Below are positions 12,207-24,204 of a DNA stretch of 64,000 nucleotides, piece after piece. How positions within the stretch are numbered: position 1 is the stretch's first letter; each line of letters opens with the position of its first letter. The stretch spans positions 21,824,119 to 21,888,118 of the forward strand of contig CM077648.1 of the NCBI GenBank assembly GCA_039707465.1, read 5' to 3'. The translations under genes and the position numbers were made by a program. Source of the stretch: Rhabdophis nuchalis. Its lineage: Eukaryota; Chordata; Lepidosauria; Squamata; Natricidae. The notes beneath the pieces are model-generated. The model saw only the letters and a program-made list of their open reading frames with translations, made no database searches and was not told where the DNA came from.

Positions 12207-12655
12207 CAGTATGCAGCTTTTTTTTTTTTTTTTTTTATTGAAAAAGTTTTATTGGTTTTACATTTTTTAACAGGATAGGGTAATGGTTACAAAGAAATTT
12301 TGAGAGCATTCACGTCAGAGTCGTCGGACCTTCCGAGACCTCAAAATACACATTAAAAAAGTTAACATAGAAAACATTTTCCATACCACTACAAGATGGA
12401 AGCAAGTACATTTATCTAAATTCTCCCTTCCATGCTGTCAGACATTCACAAAAAGTCCGGATAGAAATATTATACAAAATTGTTCAAGAAAAATCAAGGC
12501 AAAGTTATTTTTTTGATCTAAGTCTTTTGGCTATTGTATCTTCTTTCTCTCCTCCCTGGCCCCCCACGGGCGGGGCCGTGACCCCCTCCGTCCCCCCTGG
12601 ATCTTCCCCCAGGGCAGAGGAATGTTTTTTAAGAAAGGCCAGTATGCAGCTTTTT
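12207..12655 (-). mobile_element. Retroposon with poly(A) tail and 16-bp target-site duplication
   Basis: The 16-bp duplication CAGTATGCAGCTTTTT occurs at 12207-12222 and 12640-12655. Between them, on the minus strand, lies a ~420-bp sequence with a GC-rich 5' part, AATAAA motifs and a terminal A run. This is L1-type target-primed integration. The source transcript (L1 3' UTR or a cellular RNA) was not identified. Confidence 0.75.
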
Positions 12656-13375
12656 CATGTAAAATAACTTTGTAAAAATAAATTACCTTCTAACATGATG
12701 AGATTCTTCTTCTTGTCATACAACCTGGATTGTCATCCTTTCAATATACTGAACAAACCAATAATCAACTTAATCGGTTACAGAAAATGATCACATATTT
12801 GCATAACTGAAGTATATACCTTTAAGTGAAAAGCATTGCTAATCTACAGTATTCTCAATTCTAGATGATCAAGGATGCATAAGGAACATATTATGAGTAT
12901 TGCAATATTCCTTTTTTCCAATTTGCCAAAAAAAAGAAAATGAAAATAATTTAGGGATTCGGGTATACTGATCTTCCACTGGTTTGCCCCCATCATTTTT
13001 ATTTCTATCATAAATTCACTCAAGATGCGTGAAATAATCCAATTTTACTAATTAATTAACAAGAAAGCCAGAAGGAAGCTACATTGTTCAATAATGATCA
13101 GTCGTGTCTTGCTGAATAAACTACAGATGTCTGGGTCACACAATGTGTTTATTTTATTTCATTAAATTTAGGCCCAGTTCAACTCCAAACTGACTCTCGG
13201 CAACTCCTAACCTAAACATTTAAATACAGAATAAACAAAGAAAATGAGCTGCTGCTCAGTATAATCCAATCTCATCCAATGAGGGTCCCCCATCCACTCT
13301 AAACCAAGGCCATGTCGTCAAGATCTTCTGCAATGCCATCAAGATGGAACTCATGGATAGGACCTAATTCTAGAG
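12656..13375. other. No recognisable gene
   Basis: AT-rich sequence without supported features. Confidence 0.4.
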
Positions 13376-13440
13376 CAGGGGTCTCCAACTTTGGCAACTT
13401 TAAGACTTGTGGACCAATTCCCAGAACTCGGGAGTTGCAG
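13376..13440 (+). mobile_element. hAT fold-back MITE, one arm
   Basis: CAGGGGTCTCCAACTTTGGC and CAACTTTAAGACTTGTGG match one arm of the palindromic family at 62126-62421. The second arm is degraded or missing. Confidence 0.6.
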
Positions 13441-14261
13441 AAAATGCAGCAGAAAAATACACTGAATACACTGAAAATGTTATCAACACATACAAATGGA
13501 TATGTCCTACGGTAATATTTTTATTTATTTTAAAACACTGACGGAAAAAAATAAATGACAAAATACACTACATAAAGGAAAAAAGGGAGAAAGGGCATAG
13601 TAGATGGAAAATAAAACACCAATTCTATAAAGAATTAACAATTTTCATAAAATTTAAAAATCATTATTCATTAACTAAATAATTAATTGAATATTCAAAA
13701 CTACACTCATGTTGAAAATAATTACAAGGCATTACAAAACTCTAAACATTAATATTTACATTGATATCTCCACTGTTTATAATTATCCAAAATAAATGTA
13801 CATGATCTTATGAAAAACAATAAAAAATAGATGCTAAAACTTTCAGCAAGAATAATATTAAATTCTAGATTACCTCCCATTGTACTGACTTTTGTTTACT
13901 TCAAATTATTAATAAACATTACAAATGCTTCAGGTTACTATCTTTATATCATTTAATTTCTTTAAAAACCATACTCTGATTATCTGAACTTGCCTTTTTT
14001 CATAATATGTAATAAACAGAGAAATTCAGTCTTCCTTACATTTAGTCAAGCTTCTATTATTGATGCATATTGTTAATTTTGCCACATACATATGCCTCAT
14101 TTATAGTCCTCATTTTTTAAGCTAACCTATTTTTTAAAATCTAAGAATAAATCAAGATCTCATAACTTTTCTACATGCTGGGATAATCAGAAAGAATAAT
14201 TTATTATTGTTTATTGTACAATCAGCCAGTTTTTCAGACTATATTTGTCATTTTTATCCAT
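13441..14261. other. No recognisable gene
   Basis: Very AT-rich sequence with no coding signal. Confidence 0.4.
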
Positions 14262-14680
14262 CTACTAGCTGATAACCCAGTGTTGCCTGGGTATTTATTT
14301 ATAGGAGGAAAACGTCTGGACCAAACATAATTTCTAATGTTGGATTTCCCCCTTACGACAGGGAGCCCCCTTGTGGAGTACTGTGAAGCTGTTACCATGG
14401 GAACTCCACTGCGCTGTACAGTAGAAGCCAATGGCAGTATGGCACAAAAGGCTGTATCTTAACAGAACACACACTCCGAAGGGTGTTAGGGGTGTCTTAC
14501 CTCCATAGTATTTTTGTCCAGAGAGTAAGCCTTATGTGTACCAAGATTGGTTGAAATTGCTTGAGGCTTTCCAGAGTTATGCTGGAACATACAAACACAC
14601 ACAGCCATTTATATAAATTTATATACAAATATATATATATATTTATATACAAATATATAATATTATATATTATATATTTG
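14262..14680. repeat. Unclassified interspersed repeat with AT-rich tail
   Basis: It begins CTAGCTGATAACCCAGTGTTGCC, resembling a widely dispersed GGCGTTGCCCGGGTA-type repeat, and ends in an AT microsatellite (14607-14680). I cannot assign the family. Confidence 0.35.
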
Positions 14681-14689
14681 CTCCTGGAA

Positions 14690-14965
14690 GCACCAAGCCC
14701 GAAGCACCAGCCTGAAGATGATGAATGAGATTTCATCGAAACGTCGTGAAGATACTTCCAATTCTACGCGGGAGAAAACCCGAACAACCAAAGACCTACA
14801 TACAAACACCCGCGAAAACCTCAGAAAACATATATAAATATATATATATTTTATTAAAAAAGAAAAAATCACACAACGGAACTCATGGCTTTCTGTCTAG
14901 ATGGTCTCTGTTGATTGCAACGTTTCGGCAAGATCTCACTTGCCATCCTCAGGCTGTTAGAAGCA
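14690..14965. mobile_element. Candidate Penelope-like element remnants
   Basis: CCTGAAGATGATGAATGAGA followed by TTTCATCGAAACGTCG on the plus strand, and AACGTTTCGGCAAGATCTCA with GCCATCCTCAGGCTG in reverse at 14918-14958, resemble Penelope-like 3' sequences. No GIY-YIG or RT coding is visible. The assignment is tentative. Confidence 0.3.
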
Positions 14966-15066
14966 CTGCGGGCTAGTCCTTTGATGTTTCCAGGGAATCC
15001 TCACGTGCCAGATCTAAACACCCCAAATGCTGGATCCGATCCGCGGCCTTGAGTTTGACACCCCTG
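14966..15066 (-). mobile_element. hAT-type MITE end
   Basis: GCACTGCGGGCTAGTC through CTTGAGTTTGACACCCCTG matches the right end of the element at 18141-19147. Only this end is present. Confidence 0.5.
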
Positions 15067-15219
15067 CAGGTAGACCTCAGCTTACCACCACAATTGAGCC
15101 CAAACATCCAAAGCAAGACATTTGTTGAGTGAATTTTGTCCCATTTTATCTTTCTTGCCACAGTTGTTAAGTGAATCACTGATTAATTATGCAGCCATTG
15201 AATGAATCTGGCTTCCCCC
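15067..15219 (+). mobile_element. Squamate TA MITE, 5' part
   Basis: CAGGTAGACCTCAGCTTACC and CCACAGTTGTTAAGTGAATC match the first ~150 bp of the MITE family. It is truncated at a TTA/TTG microsatellite (15221-15265). Confidence 0.6.
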
Positions 15220-15220
15220 A

Positions 15221-15265
15221 TTTATTATTATTATTGTTGTTGTTGTTGTTGTTATTATTATTATA
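15221..15265 (+). repeat. TTA/TTG trinucleotide microsatellite
   Basis: Consecutive TTA, TTG and again TTA units. It abuts the 3' tail of the L2-like LINE on its right. Confidence 0.85.
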
Positions 15266-15650
15266 GAATTTATACCCCGCCCTTCTCGTTAGGACTCAGG
15301 GCGGCGCACAGGCATTATTAAAAAACCATTACAAAACAATATATACTATTAAAAACATATTAAATTAACTTAAAACCCGTGCTAAAAACCCTTTAAAACC
15401 CTAAAAATTAAAATTTATAAATATAGTCAGAAACGGGGGGCTACGCTAGGCCGGCTTGTTGGAATAGGTACGTCTTAAGGCATTGGCGGAAGAGGCGGAG
15501 GTCCAAGGTAGTGCGAAGATCGGGAAGTAGGTTGTTCCAGAGGGCCCGGCCCGCCACAGAGAAGGCCCTTCCCCTGGGTGTCGCCAACCGGCATTGCCCG
15601 GCCGACGGCACCCTGAGAAGGCCCTCTCTGTGGGAGTGGATCGGACGAAA
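15266..15650 (-). mobile_element. L2-like LINE 3' end, 5'-truncated
   Basis: The tail (TATACCCCGCCCTTCTCG) is on the plus strand. The minus strand encodes [17 protein letters not shown] and RAGPSGTTYFPIFALPW-type text in shifted frames. The copy is dead and truncated. Confidence 0.8.
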
Positions 15651-16647
15651 GACGATTGACTTTGACTTTGCCTGCTGGCAGCCAACTGTGTAACAACTCT
15701 CAAGAAATCAATAACTTTAGGGCAGCTTTTTTGTCCAAAATACATAAAATAATGACTGTTCCCTAAGGTTTTTTTTTTTAATTGATTACAACAGCAGTTA
15801 TAGTTTAGCATTCTTAGTTTACTAAAGGTTTTTGGAATATTAATTCCTAAGTATGTCATTAATATTTGACAGATTTTGATGTCATATTGCTTGCAGTCTC
15901 TTGTTTGTGATAATGGTAAATGTGAGGGAGTTTTTTGGTTTGGTCTTCAGTTCTGTGTATTATGCAATCCTGCCAAAATTCAGTAAATGGGGTACTCGTG
16001 GCAAATGACCTCAGGCAATATGTAAGGAAGAAAATGTTTTTGTTGAGAATAGCATAAAAATTAATCTTTAGTTAGTTTAGTCTTTAGTACTAGCATAAAG
16101 GTACATTTTGCACCCTTTGTACAATTCTAACCATACCATGTTTACAGATGTTCTGGATCAGAATGAACCAAAAATTAAACTTTATAATTCCAACCTTGTA
16201 ATCATGAAACGCTGGGAGCTCAAATCACTTGAGAGAAAAAAGAAAGACAAGATTCTGAAGTTCAAATATAAGGGTTGTTGAAGGATTGCTGGCTTTCAAA
16301 AGTGATGTTTATCCTACAACCATTTACTTTCCCAAGACAGCAACTGTGGGAAAACATCGTATTTGGGAAACAGGGTGTTTATTTTGCTATGAACAGAGGG
16401 ACTAGGTCGCTTCTGACTTTCGGTTTCCTCAGAAGTCACATCCCAGAAGAGCAGAAAATAATTAACACAAGAGCTTGCACACACCCCATTTGATAGTAAA
16501 ATAGAGTGTGCTGCATTTTAACCTTATTAAGAAATTGGAGACGTCACCTTGCTTCCAGCAAGTTTCTTTCCAAACTGCTGGGTAATTTGCTACTTTCTAA
16601 TATAGAGGCACAAAACCTGAAATTTCATGATTGTGCAAGGCCTCTGG
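15651..16647. other. No recognisable gene
   Basis: AT-rich sequence without a supported feature. Confidence 0.4.
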
Positions 16648-16812
16648 AATAATACAATACAATAGCAGAGTTGGAAGGGACCTTGTAGGTCTTCTAGTCC
16701 AACCCCCTGCGTGGGCAGGAACCTTATACCATTTCAGACAAATGGCTATCTAACATCTTTTTAAAGGCTTCCAGGGTTGGGGCATTCACAACTTCTGGAG
16801 GCAAGCTGTTGG
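16648..16812 (-). mobile_element. CR1 LINE 3' end with short AATAC tail
   Basis: AATAATACAATACAATAGCA, then GAGTTGGAAGGGACCTTGTA and the ORF2 C terminus (LEAFKKMLDSHLSEMV on the minus strand). It is 5'-truncated near 16812. Confidence 0.9.
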
Positions 16813-17036
16813 GATAGTTGGGAGCAACTCTCACAATGTTTCCTCTGTTTCGAGGCATACAGGAGGGTATCACTAAAACAAGGATGGTGACTACAACTAT
16901 GTAATCAAAGAAGTTTTGTCCCACTTTTTTACCTGCGTGGCAATTTTTTTAAAAAGTTTTTGGACATTTATCGTTTTTGACCTCTACTTGCACCATTTTG
17001 ATAACTTTCATGTGACAGAAGAGGAAGAAGCTACAT

Positions 17037-17366
17037 AGGTAAAGGTAAAGAGTCTCCTCGCACATATGCGCTAGTTGTTCCTGACTCTAGGGGGCGGTGC
17101 TCATCTCCGTTTTAAAGCCGAAGAGCCAGCGCTGTCCGAAGACATCTCCGTGGTCATATGACTAAACACCAAAGGTGCACGGAACACTGTTACCTTCCCA
17201 CCAAAGTGGTTCCTATTTTTCTACTTGCATTTTTGCATGCTTTCAAACTGCTAGGTTGGCAGAAGCTGGGACAAGTAATGGGAGCTCACTCCATTACGTG
17301 GCACTAGGGATTTGAATTTTCTGATCAACAAGCTCAGCATCTTAGCTACTGAGCCACCGCGTCCCT
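17037..17366 (-). mobile_element. Sauria-type tRNA-derived SINE, near full length
   Basis: On the minus strand it starts AGGGACGCGGTGGCTCAGTA (A-box region) with TTCAAATCCCTAGTGCC (B-box region) and ends in ACCTTTACCT repeats. It is about 330 bp. The ACCTTT tail and the tRNA-like head are diagnostic of Sauria SINEs, which use the BovB machinery; a BovB 3' end is at 3190-3645. Confidence 0.85.
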
Positions 17367-17685
17367 TAGAAGCTACATAGGCAACATTAAAATGTATATA
17401 TAAATGACATTACGAATCTATGATTGTAAGTAACACAAAATCCACTATTTGGGGTCTTTTTCTTTTGTCCCACTTATTCTTCTTCTATCAGCTGGCATTT
17501 CTATCAGCTGCACAACTTCAAAATGCAACTCTTGTTAGTTTTACCCTATTTTATTTATCATCTTTTTATTGCATCCTTCCACTTTTGGTGAAGGCATGCC
17601 CCACACCATAGTTTTGGCTTTACAATGATCATAAAAGCTAAGTTATTCGAATTTTCTTCAGCAAATCTGAAAGAAAGTCATATGA

Positions 17686-17962
17686 CAAGAGTTCCCCAAA
17701 ATTTCTGGCTTTGCGGACTGGCAGCGTGTGTGTGGGGGGGGAGGGGATGGTTCCACGCAAGTGGTTAGCGAGTGTGCACACACACACACCGCTCCATTTG
17801 TGAGGGCGGTGTGCATATGCGCCTGTCAGTCATGCAAACGGAGCGCACACATGCACACTCTTGCCCACTGTTCACACAAGTGAAGATGTGTGTGCACATG
17901 GTTGCCGGGCATTTCGCAGCCCAGTGGCAATCTTTTCATGGCCCACCGGTGGAGGACCCCAG
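17686..17962 (-). mobile_element. hAT-type MITE, ~280 bp, with near-perfect 8-bp duplication
   Basis: It is flanked by TCATATGA (17678-17685) and TCATATGG (17963-17970). The ends read CAAGAGTTCCCC and GGACCCCAG. It is the same family as 45913-46183 in reverse orientation. It contains CA-rich sequence, including a short CA run. Confidence 0.6.
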
Positions 17963-18539
17963 TCATATGGGATATATGTATATATCTATTTCAATATATA
18001 TATGTGTGTATATATTATATACCTATATATTGTATACCTATTTTAGTCTATTGGAAGAAACATGTGAAACATCAGACCTCATAGTGAATATTAGTAGCAT
18101 GGATGTTTCTGGGCTTAACGTCTAGCTAGAAGACATATACCAGGCATGTCAAACTCAATTTCATTGAGGACCACATCAGGTTTGATCTTGGGGGCGGCGG
18201 TAGTGGTCAGGGGTCAGGGTGGATTTGGCCACCTCAACCTCACTCGAAGTTCTGGTTGTTGTTTTTTTACCACAACAGCCTTCTGCAACCCTCTGCCAAT
18301 GAAAACGGAGCATGCGGCCTCCCCAGGCCTCTGCTTTCGTTGGCAGAGGGTTGCAGGAGGTTGTCGTGGGGGAAAACAGAGTCCGGGTGAGCCTTGTGTA
18401 GCCTCCCTGACGGGTGAAATGCTACCGGTTCGGGCCGGTTTGCACAAGCTGGTAGTAAAAAATGCTACTGGTTCACAGAACTGATAGTAAAAAATACTAA
18501 AAAAGTTTTTTAAAAAGGTTCCAATGATTGCACGTTGCA

Positions 18540-18760
18540 CAGCCAAAAATAGGGGGTGGGGGGCTCCATTTTTGCTCCCAGCAGGCTTTCCTGATGCTTG
18601 CTAGGCCAAAAACAGGGGGTGGGGGTCCGTTTTGGCTCCCAGCAGGTTTCCCTTAAGCCTGCTAGGCCAAAAACAGGGGGGTGTCAAAAACAGAGGGTAT
18701 TTTTGCTCCCAGCAGGCTTCCTTGATGTCTGCTAGGCCAAAAACATGGGGTGGGGGGTGC
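18540..18760 (+). repeat. Minisatellite, about 3 units of 60-70 bp
   Basis: Units share GCTCCCAGCAGG and TGCTAGGCCAAAAACA with GGGGG runs. They lie between GGTAGTAAAA-containing segments inside the hAT-type element. A GA-rich tract follows at 18769-18830. Confidence 0.75.
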
Positions 18761-18855
18761 TGAGAAAGGAGGAGAGAGAGACAGAAAGAAAGGAGAAAGA
18801 AAGGGAGGGGGGGAAGGAGAGGAAGGAAGGATTACAAACCTGGCAGAGGATAACC

Positions 18856-18905
18856 CAGGGCTGGAAGGGATCTGGAGGTCATCTAGCCCAACCCTGCTCC
18901 AACAG
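18856..18905 (-). mobile_element. CR1 LINE 3' terminal fragment
   Basis: GGCTGGAAGGGATCTGGAGG and CTAGCCCAACCCTGCTCC match the CR1 3' terminus only. Confidence 0.6.
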
Positions 18906-19155
18906 GACATTATTTAAGTCGTTTTCTGTCTTTTGATCCTCCAGTTACATGGCTACATAGTCACAAGACCCCACCAAGCCATGCCCACAGAACCGGTAGT
19001 AAAAAAAATTAGATTTCACCACTATTCCCTGAGCTCCATTTTAGCTGGCAGAGGCACTGCGGGATGTTTCCAGGGTGGCCCCACGGGCCACATCTAAGCA
19101 TCCTGTGGGCTGGATTCAGCCCCTGGGCCTTGAGTTTAACACCCCTGCCATATAC

Positions 19156-20447
19156 AGTATGTGAGTTACCTACTCTTTGCTTTGGATTTAGTCAAGACTA
19201 AGGCTCTCTCTAATGACTGATGGCTTTGTGACAAATATCAGCAAGAGCATAATTTTGCTTTTAAATTATACAGCTAAAATTTCTGGGAACAGCACTGTCA
19301 TTCCTCCCCCCCCACCCCCCAAAAAAAGAAGCAGCAGGTGAACATAATATATTATCTGAGTGATTAGTATGGGAGGGAAGGAGTGGTTTGGACAGCTCAG
19401 CTTTTGAACAGCCAGCATTTTCTATAACCTCCTGAGAAACTGGTATGCCAAGTCAAATGTCTCAAGAAGAAGAAGAAATGGCACACAGGCTACTAATCAC
19501 AGATCACCTCCTAATTATAGATGTTGATACCATCTTTCGGGCTAGCCAGGCGTCAAGGAAGGAAAAAAATAACTCAGGAACCCTCTGTATGAAAGGTGTA
19601 GGATTATCTAGGTTATATCAAGGGTGGCTCATATTCCTGGCATTCACTTCCAGGCTAAGAGGAAGGAAAACTGCTGGATAGTCTGTTTCAGGAGTTAACT
19701 AATAATCTCATAAGTCTGACAAATTTCTCATTCATGAATTGGATGTGGCACTGAAGTTTTCACACGTTTTCACACGCCTTTGTTCGGTGCCCTTTCTATG
19801 ATGATATCGTGATTTATGGCAGGATTTATTCACCATGAACGAACGTCTGAATTTTGGAAGCTGGCCTAGTTCTCTGACTAAAGTTGCAGTCCTAAACAAG
19901 CACTCACATTAGTCCTCAAATACCTCACCAATTTATGTTTGCCGATTTCCCATGTATAGTCATGAAGGAATGAATGAGCATCACAGAGACATGAGATTTC
20001 CCGAAGCAGAAGAAAATGATAAACACTATCTTAGATTACTTGGCCATCTGTGTGATATTTTATAAAATACTTGAATAATGTTATTCCTCCCAATCTTCTC
20101 AAGTCTAAATATCCTCAATTCCTTCATTTCTAATTCCTGGCTCCTTCTCCAGAAGAATTCCATTTTACCTTATCTAGAAATCTAGGACCCCAAACTGGAC
20201 CCAATATTTGAAGTGTGATCTGATCAGTGTAGAACAAAGCAGAACAATTATTTTTTGATAATTTGGAAATGCTACTTACATTGATGCAGTCTCAAGTGGC
20301 ATTTGTCTTTTTGCAGCCGTATCCAACTGCAACATCTCACAGGAAAAATACAGCAGAATAAGCCAACTCTTAAAAATATTTTTAAAAGCAAACCACTACC
20401 AGACAAACTTCCAGTTAAACAACCTCAGACTGTTAGCAGAACGGAAT
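19156..20447. other. No recognisable gene
   Basis: Unique-looking sequence with a C/A-rich tract at 19305-19327. No coding region is supported. Confidence 0.4.
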
Positions 20448-20523
20448 ATAACAGAATAGCAGAGTTGGAAGGGACTTTGGAGGTCTTCTAGTCTAACCCG
20501 CTGCTCAAGTAGGAAACCTTATA
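20448..20523 (-). mobile_element. CR1 LINE 3' terminal fragment
   Basis: AGCAGAGTTGGAAGGGACTT and AGGTCTTCTAGTCTAACCC match the CR1 3' end. It is truncated by an adjoining repeat. Confidence 0.75.
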
Positions 20524-20700
20524 CCCGTGATGGCGAACCTATGGCACACGTGCCCAAAGTGGCACACAAAGCCGTATCGCCCAGCATGCGCAGCCTTGCC
20601 CATTTGTCTTCCGTGTTTCTGGTGCACATGCGTGCATGACTCTCAGCTGTCCTTCGCACACGTGGCAGAGGTAAGTCAACTTTTTTGTACACTTTTTATA
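20524..20700 (+). mobile_element. Probable nonautonomous DNA-element fragment
   Basis: GTGATGGCGAACCTATGGCAC followed by GTGCCCAAAGTGGCAC is a recurrent amniote repeat start with an internal inverted motif. The 3' end is unclear. Confidence 0.4.
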
Positions 20701-20837
20701 CACTTTTGTATCTCTGTTAGTAGTAAAATTTTCTAACTGTCCACTGGTTCCACAGTAATGGTGATTTATAAAGTAGGGAAGTCAATTAAATTTAAAAAAA
20801 GGAAAATGCTTCAGTATTAGACAAAACCCCTACCTCC

Positions 20838-21206
20838 CATAAGAACATAAGAATAGCCTTGCTGGAACAGGCCACAGCCCATCCAGTCCAGCATTCTGTC
20901 TCACACAGTGGCTCACCATTTGCTTCAGGGTCTTCCCAAGCAGATGTCTTCACCTGCTTATGATTCCCTGCAAATGGCATTGAGAGATATCCTACCTATC
21001 TCTCCAACCCGGATGGTGTCCTTAGGCATCCATAATGATAGCTATTGATACCCTTGTTCTCCATGAACTCCTCTAATCCTTTCTTAAAGGTGTCGAGGCT
21101 GACAGCTGTCACTTCTGGCAGGGAGTTCCATAGACCAGTGATCCTCTGGATGAAAAAGTACTTCCTCTTATTTGTTTGAGGTATGGCTATCAAAAGTTTC
21201 ATGGAG
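20838..21206 (-). mobile_element. CR1/L3-type LINE 3' end
   Basis: The 3' tail ATAAGAACATAAGAATAGCC lies at the left. The minus strand encodes KYFFIQRITGLWNSLPEVTA and FKKGLEEFMENKGI, an ORF2 C terminus clearly different from the main CR1 family of this window. Confidence 0.75.
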
Positions 21207-21275
21207 TGCCCCACCGTGAAAGCTGGAACGCCCACTAGTGGGTGGTATGGGCCAGGTTGACTACCACTGGTTTAA
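21207..21275 (-). mobile_element. DNA-element end fragment
   Basis: CCACCGTGAAAGCTGGAACG and GGTTGACTACCACTGGTTTA match one end of a dispersed reptile DNA element. Only ~70 bp remain. Confidence 0.35.
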
Positions 21276-22532
21276 GCCATGGATTCATTTTGTTTTCTAA
21301 TAGAAGTACAGAACTTCAGTAAATCAATGTGCATTTTGTTTTTGCTTGCAGAAGCCCAGTTCCACAACACCCACTCTTAAAACATAAGAGCTGTTTTGCA
21401 AAGCAACCGGAGCCTGGAGCAGCAACCCCAGAGCCTTGTGTCTGACGAACGCTGGAAAAAGCAAGCATCTGTAAAGCAAATTCCCTTCTAGCATCTCTCC
21501 ATGTCCGTACAAGAACAGGATATATGTTTTGACATTATGCATTAATAGCAGGGTTGCTTTTCCTAGCCTTTGGCCATCAGGTAGTCACAGCTGGCAAGAG
21601 CGGTTAAGCAGCAGAGGCTGTCAGGAGCTGCTGAGTCATAGTTTCGTATTCCTTTGGCATCTTCTCCCACGCCTGTATTTTTACAGGACATACTGTTTTC
21701 CTGTCACTTTTCAAGTGCTAGGATTTATATATCCAGCAAGGAGGTTTAGTATAATCCTATGGATGACACTAACCACCCTGCACCGTCTCCCCAGAATAAA
21801 AGCAGGAATTTGCAATTGCACTGCAGGTGGCGTCAATCACCACAGTTCTGTGTATCAACATTGTCTTCTAAAAATTAAGCATGCAGGCGCTGCCTTGCTA
21901 TATACAGTATGTTTATCTGCAAGTCCTGCTACATTGTGACACCTACTCGCAATTTACAATGCGATCTCTTGAAGCTCTTCCTACTCTTATTTAATAATGT
22001 TCTCCCCTGCTCCCCCCTCAAGGCAGCAAAAATATTTTTAGGATGGTACTTTGCAGTTTCTTGCTCTGTTTGTTTATTTAGAAGTCCAAATTGCTGAATT
22101 CAGTAAAGCTTGGCTTTCAAAAGCTGTCCTCATTCTGCAGTCTTTTAAAAGATCCTTGAAAGATGGATCGTCCCCGTCCCCCCCAGGCTCTAGGAAATAT
22201 CCAGATGTGTTCACCCGAAGTGTACTGTGTATTTTGGTTATGGTTTATGTTTGTTCCCTGTTATGTTTATTCTTTTCCGTTTGGTTTTAGTTAAAGAGAC
22301 TTTAAGTTGCACTCTGCACATAGTTAATGTGCAGCTGGGTGGCCTTATAAATTTAAAATACATTACAAATAAGTAAGACTGCAGAGATCCAGCATTCATC
22401 CAAGCAGCTTCAACATTTGCTGGCAGACATTTCATTACCCAATTAGTTAACATTATCAAGTGTTAATAAGTATGCGGTTGGCTTTGAGTGAATATAGGGT
22501 TTCGTTGCCCAACTAGGATGTTACCTAGAGTG
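21276..22532. other. No recognisable gene
   Basis: A 136-codon plus frame at 21529-21939 has no recognisable domain and unconvincing composition. Confidence 0.4.
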
Positions 22533-22637
22533 GAGGGGTCTCTAAACTGGGCAACTTTAAGCCTGCAGGACTTAAACTCCCAGAATTGGAAGTTGGAAGT
22601 CTGTCAGGCTTAAAGTTGCCATGGTTGAAGACCCCTG
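22533..22637 (+). mobile_element. hAT fold-back MITE
   Basis: The ends GAGGGGTCTCTAAACTGGGC and GGTTGAAGACCCCTG are inverted arms of the palindromic family seen at 62126-62421. Flanks ACCTAGAG and ACCTAGTG resemble a decayed 8-bp duplication. Confidence 0.65.
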
Positions 22638-24204
22638 ACCTAGTGAATATATCTAAAGCTTCCCAGTGAAGAAGGAAAATCTATATGGCTATAGGAATAT
22701 TTATTTGGTAAATGTTTAATACTGCCCAACTCACATTTGTAACATATGATATAATAGCATGCTATAAATAGCTATAAAACTAACTCAACTGCAAGTCAGC
22801 ATTTACAACTTCTAAATAAATGTTTGCTATTCCAAAGGTTTTAAGCAAGCAAAAAGAATAAAGCTTTGATGGATTTAAAATTTCCGTAGCATTTCATGTT
22901 GATTAAATTCTAATTCATTTTAACCATGATTTAGGCTAACCTTATATCACAGGGAACCATAAAGTTGCTTAGCAATGCTGTGTGAATTCAAGTGAGGGAG
23001 TTAGTTTCAGCTACAATGTCGTGCAAACCCCCAGAAGCTACTCAACCACAGCTGTTATCATGGATAAACGTATCATGCAAATTCAACCACTAAATCACTT
23101 TCGCTTACAACTCATAATAGATTTACTCAGCCCCATGAAGCCAAATTCAAGCAAAACTCAGCATTTGATCATATTGTCAAAAGCTGTATTTAAAAAAAAA
23201 TGACATTAACATCTAGGGTTTTTTGACGGGAATTTGATCAAATAGTAATTGTATATATTTTTTGGGTCCAAGAGTCTCTTTTCCAAGCTATCTTAGTAAA
23301 ATTGCAGGCATCTCTACTGTCTTCCCCGCCCTAGTATCAACATGGCAGAATTGCCAATAAACCCACAACCTTGCAACTGATGTGGAGATTCAAGTTTTGG
23401 CATTCTACAAATGAGGCACAGCATCTGAATGAAAGTTTTTCCTTCCAAAGGAGAGGAAGCCGCCCAGCAAAAGACAGCTAGCACACCGTAAAAAACACTT
23501 AAGAGTTTTACATGCTGGACATTAACAGAAAAGGAAATCTCGGAGATTTTACCTAAGGCAGAACAGGCTTAAAAAATAAAAAAAACATTGACCCATTCTA
23601 ATAAAAGTATAGAACATTCTATATAAATAATAGAGCAATAGGCATTACTATAATAATAGAGCAATAGGCATTCAATAGCAATTGAATAGTAACATTATAA
23701 TAGTAACTATGATAGAGATGGTAGAGAAAGAAATAGAATATTGGAAGCATTCCCTTATCATTTATAAAATTAAACATCTCTCCAGCCTTCAGGGGAAATA
23801 TAGACACCATCTGTCCACGTCAAGTGTTTTTGTGGTTTCCTGAGTGTGCTTCCATCAAATTAGGTACAGTTTAAAAAGAACCCATCACAGTTGGCCAGTA
23901 AATGGATTTTCGCGAGGTATGGATTTTGAAAATAATTTGCACATAAAAAACTATCTGTAAAATCTAGTTCTAAATTTTTATGTGGGCATGAAAATATATA
24001 AACACTGTATATTCATCACAAGCACTGAAGACTTGGCCAAATATTCATTTTTGGACTAGCACAAATATGCAATAAAGCTAAACTTCCATGAACCTATGTT
24101 TCCTGGATTCACATGTTACAAGAAGTCCCCTGCTTCTCTTGCAGAATAAATACTGGTAAAACCTTAAGTGCCACGTGTACTGATAGCATATCATTGCCGT
24201 TACC
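22638..24204. other. No recognisable gene
   Basis: AT-rich sequence. A short direct repeat of AATAGAGCAATAGGCATT occurs at about 23628-23671. Confidence 0.4.

Larger units (their letters stand above)
18141..19147 (+). mobile_element. hAT-type nonautonomous element, ~1.0 kb, composite
   Basis: The ends CAGGCATGTCAAACTC and GAGTTTAACACCCCTG are inverted. The flanks ACATATAC (18133-18140) and CCATATAC (19148-19155) form a 7/8 target-site duplication. The interior holds a GGTAGTAAAA-type repeat and a minisatellite. No transposase is present. Confidence 0.65.

Noticed and set aside
17037..17366. Possible tRNA gene from A- and B-box-like text
   Set aside because: The tRNA-like head is part of a ~330-bp Sauria SINE with an ACCTTT tail; no cloverleaf-length tRNA is present.
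21529..21939. 136-codon plus-strand frame
   Set aside because: No recognisable domain, unusual Cys/Leu composition and no neighbouring exon-like sequence.
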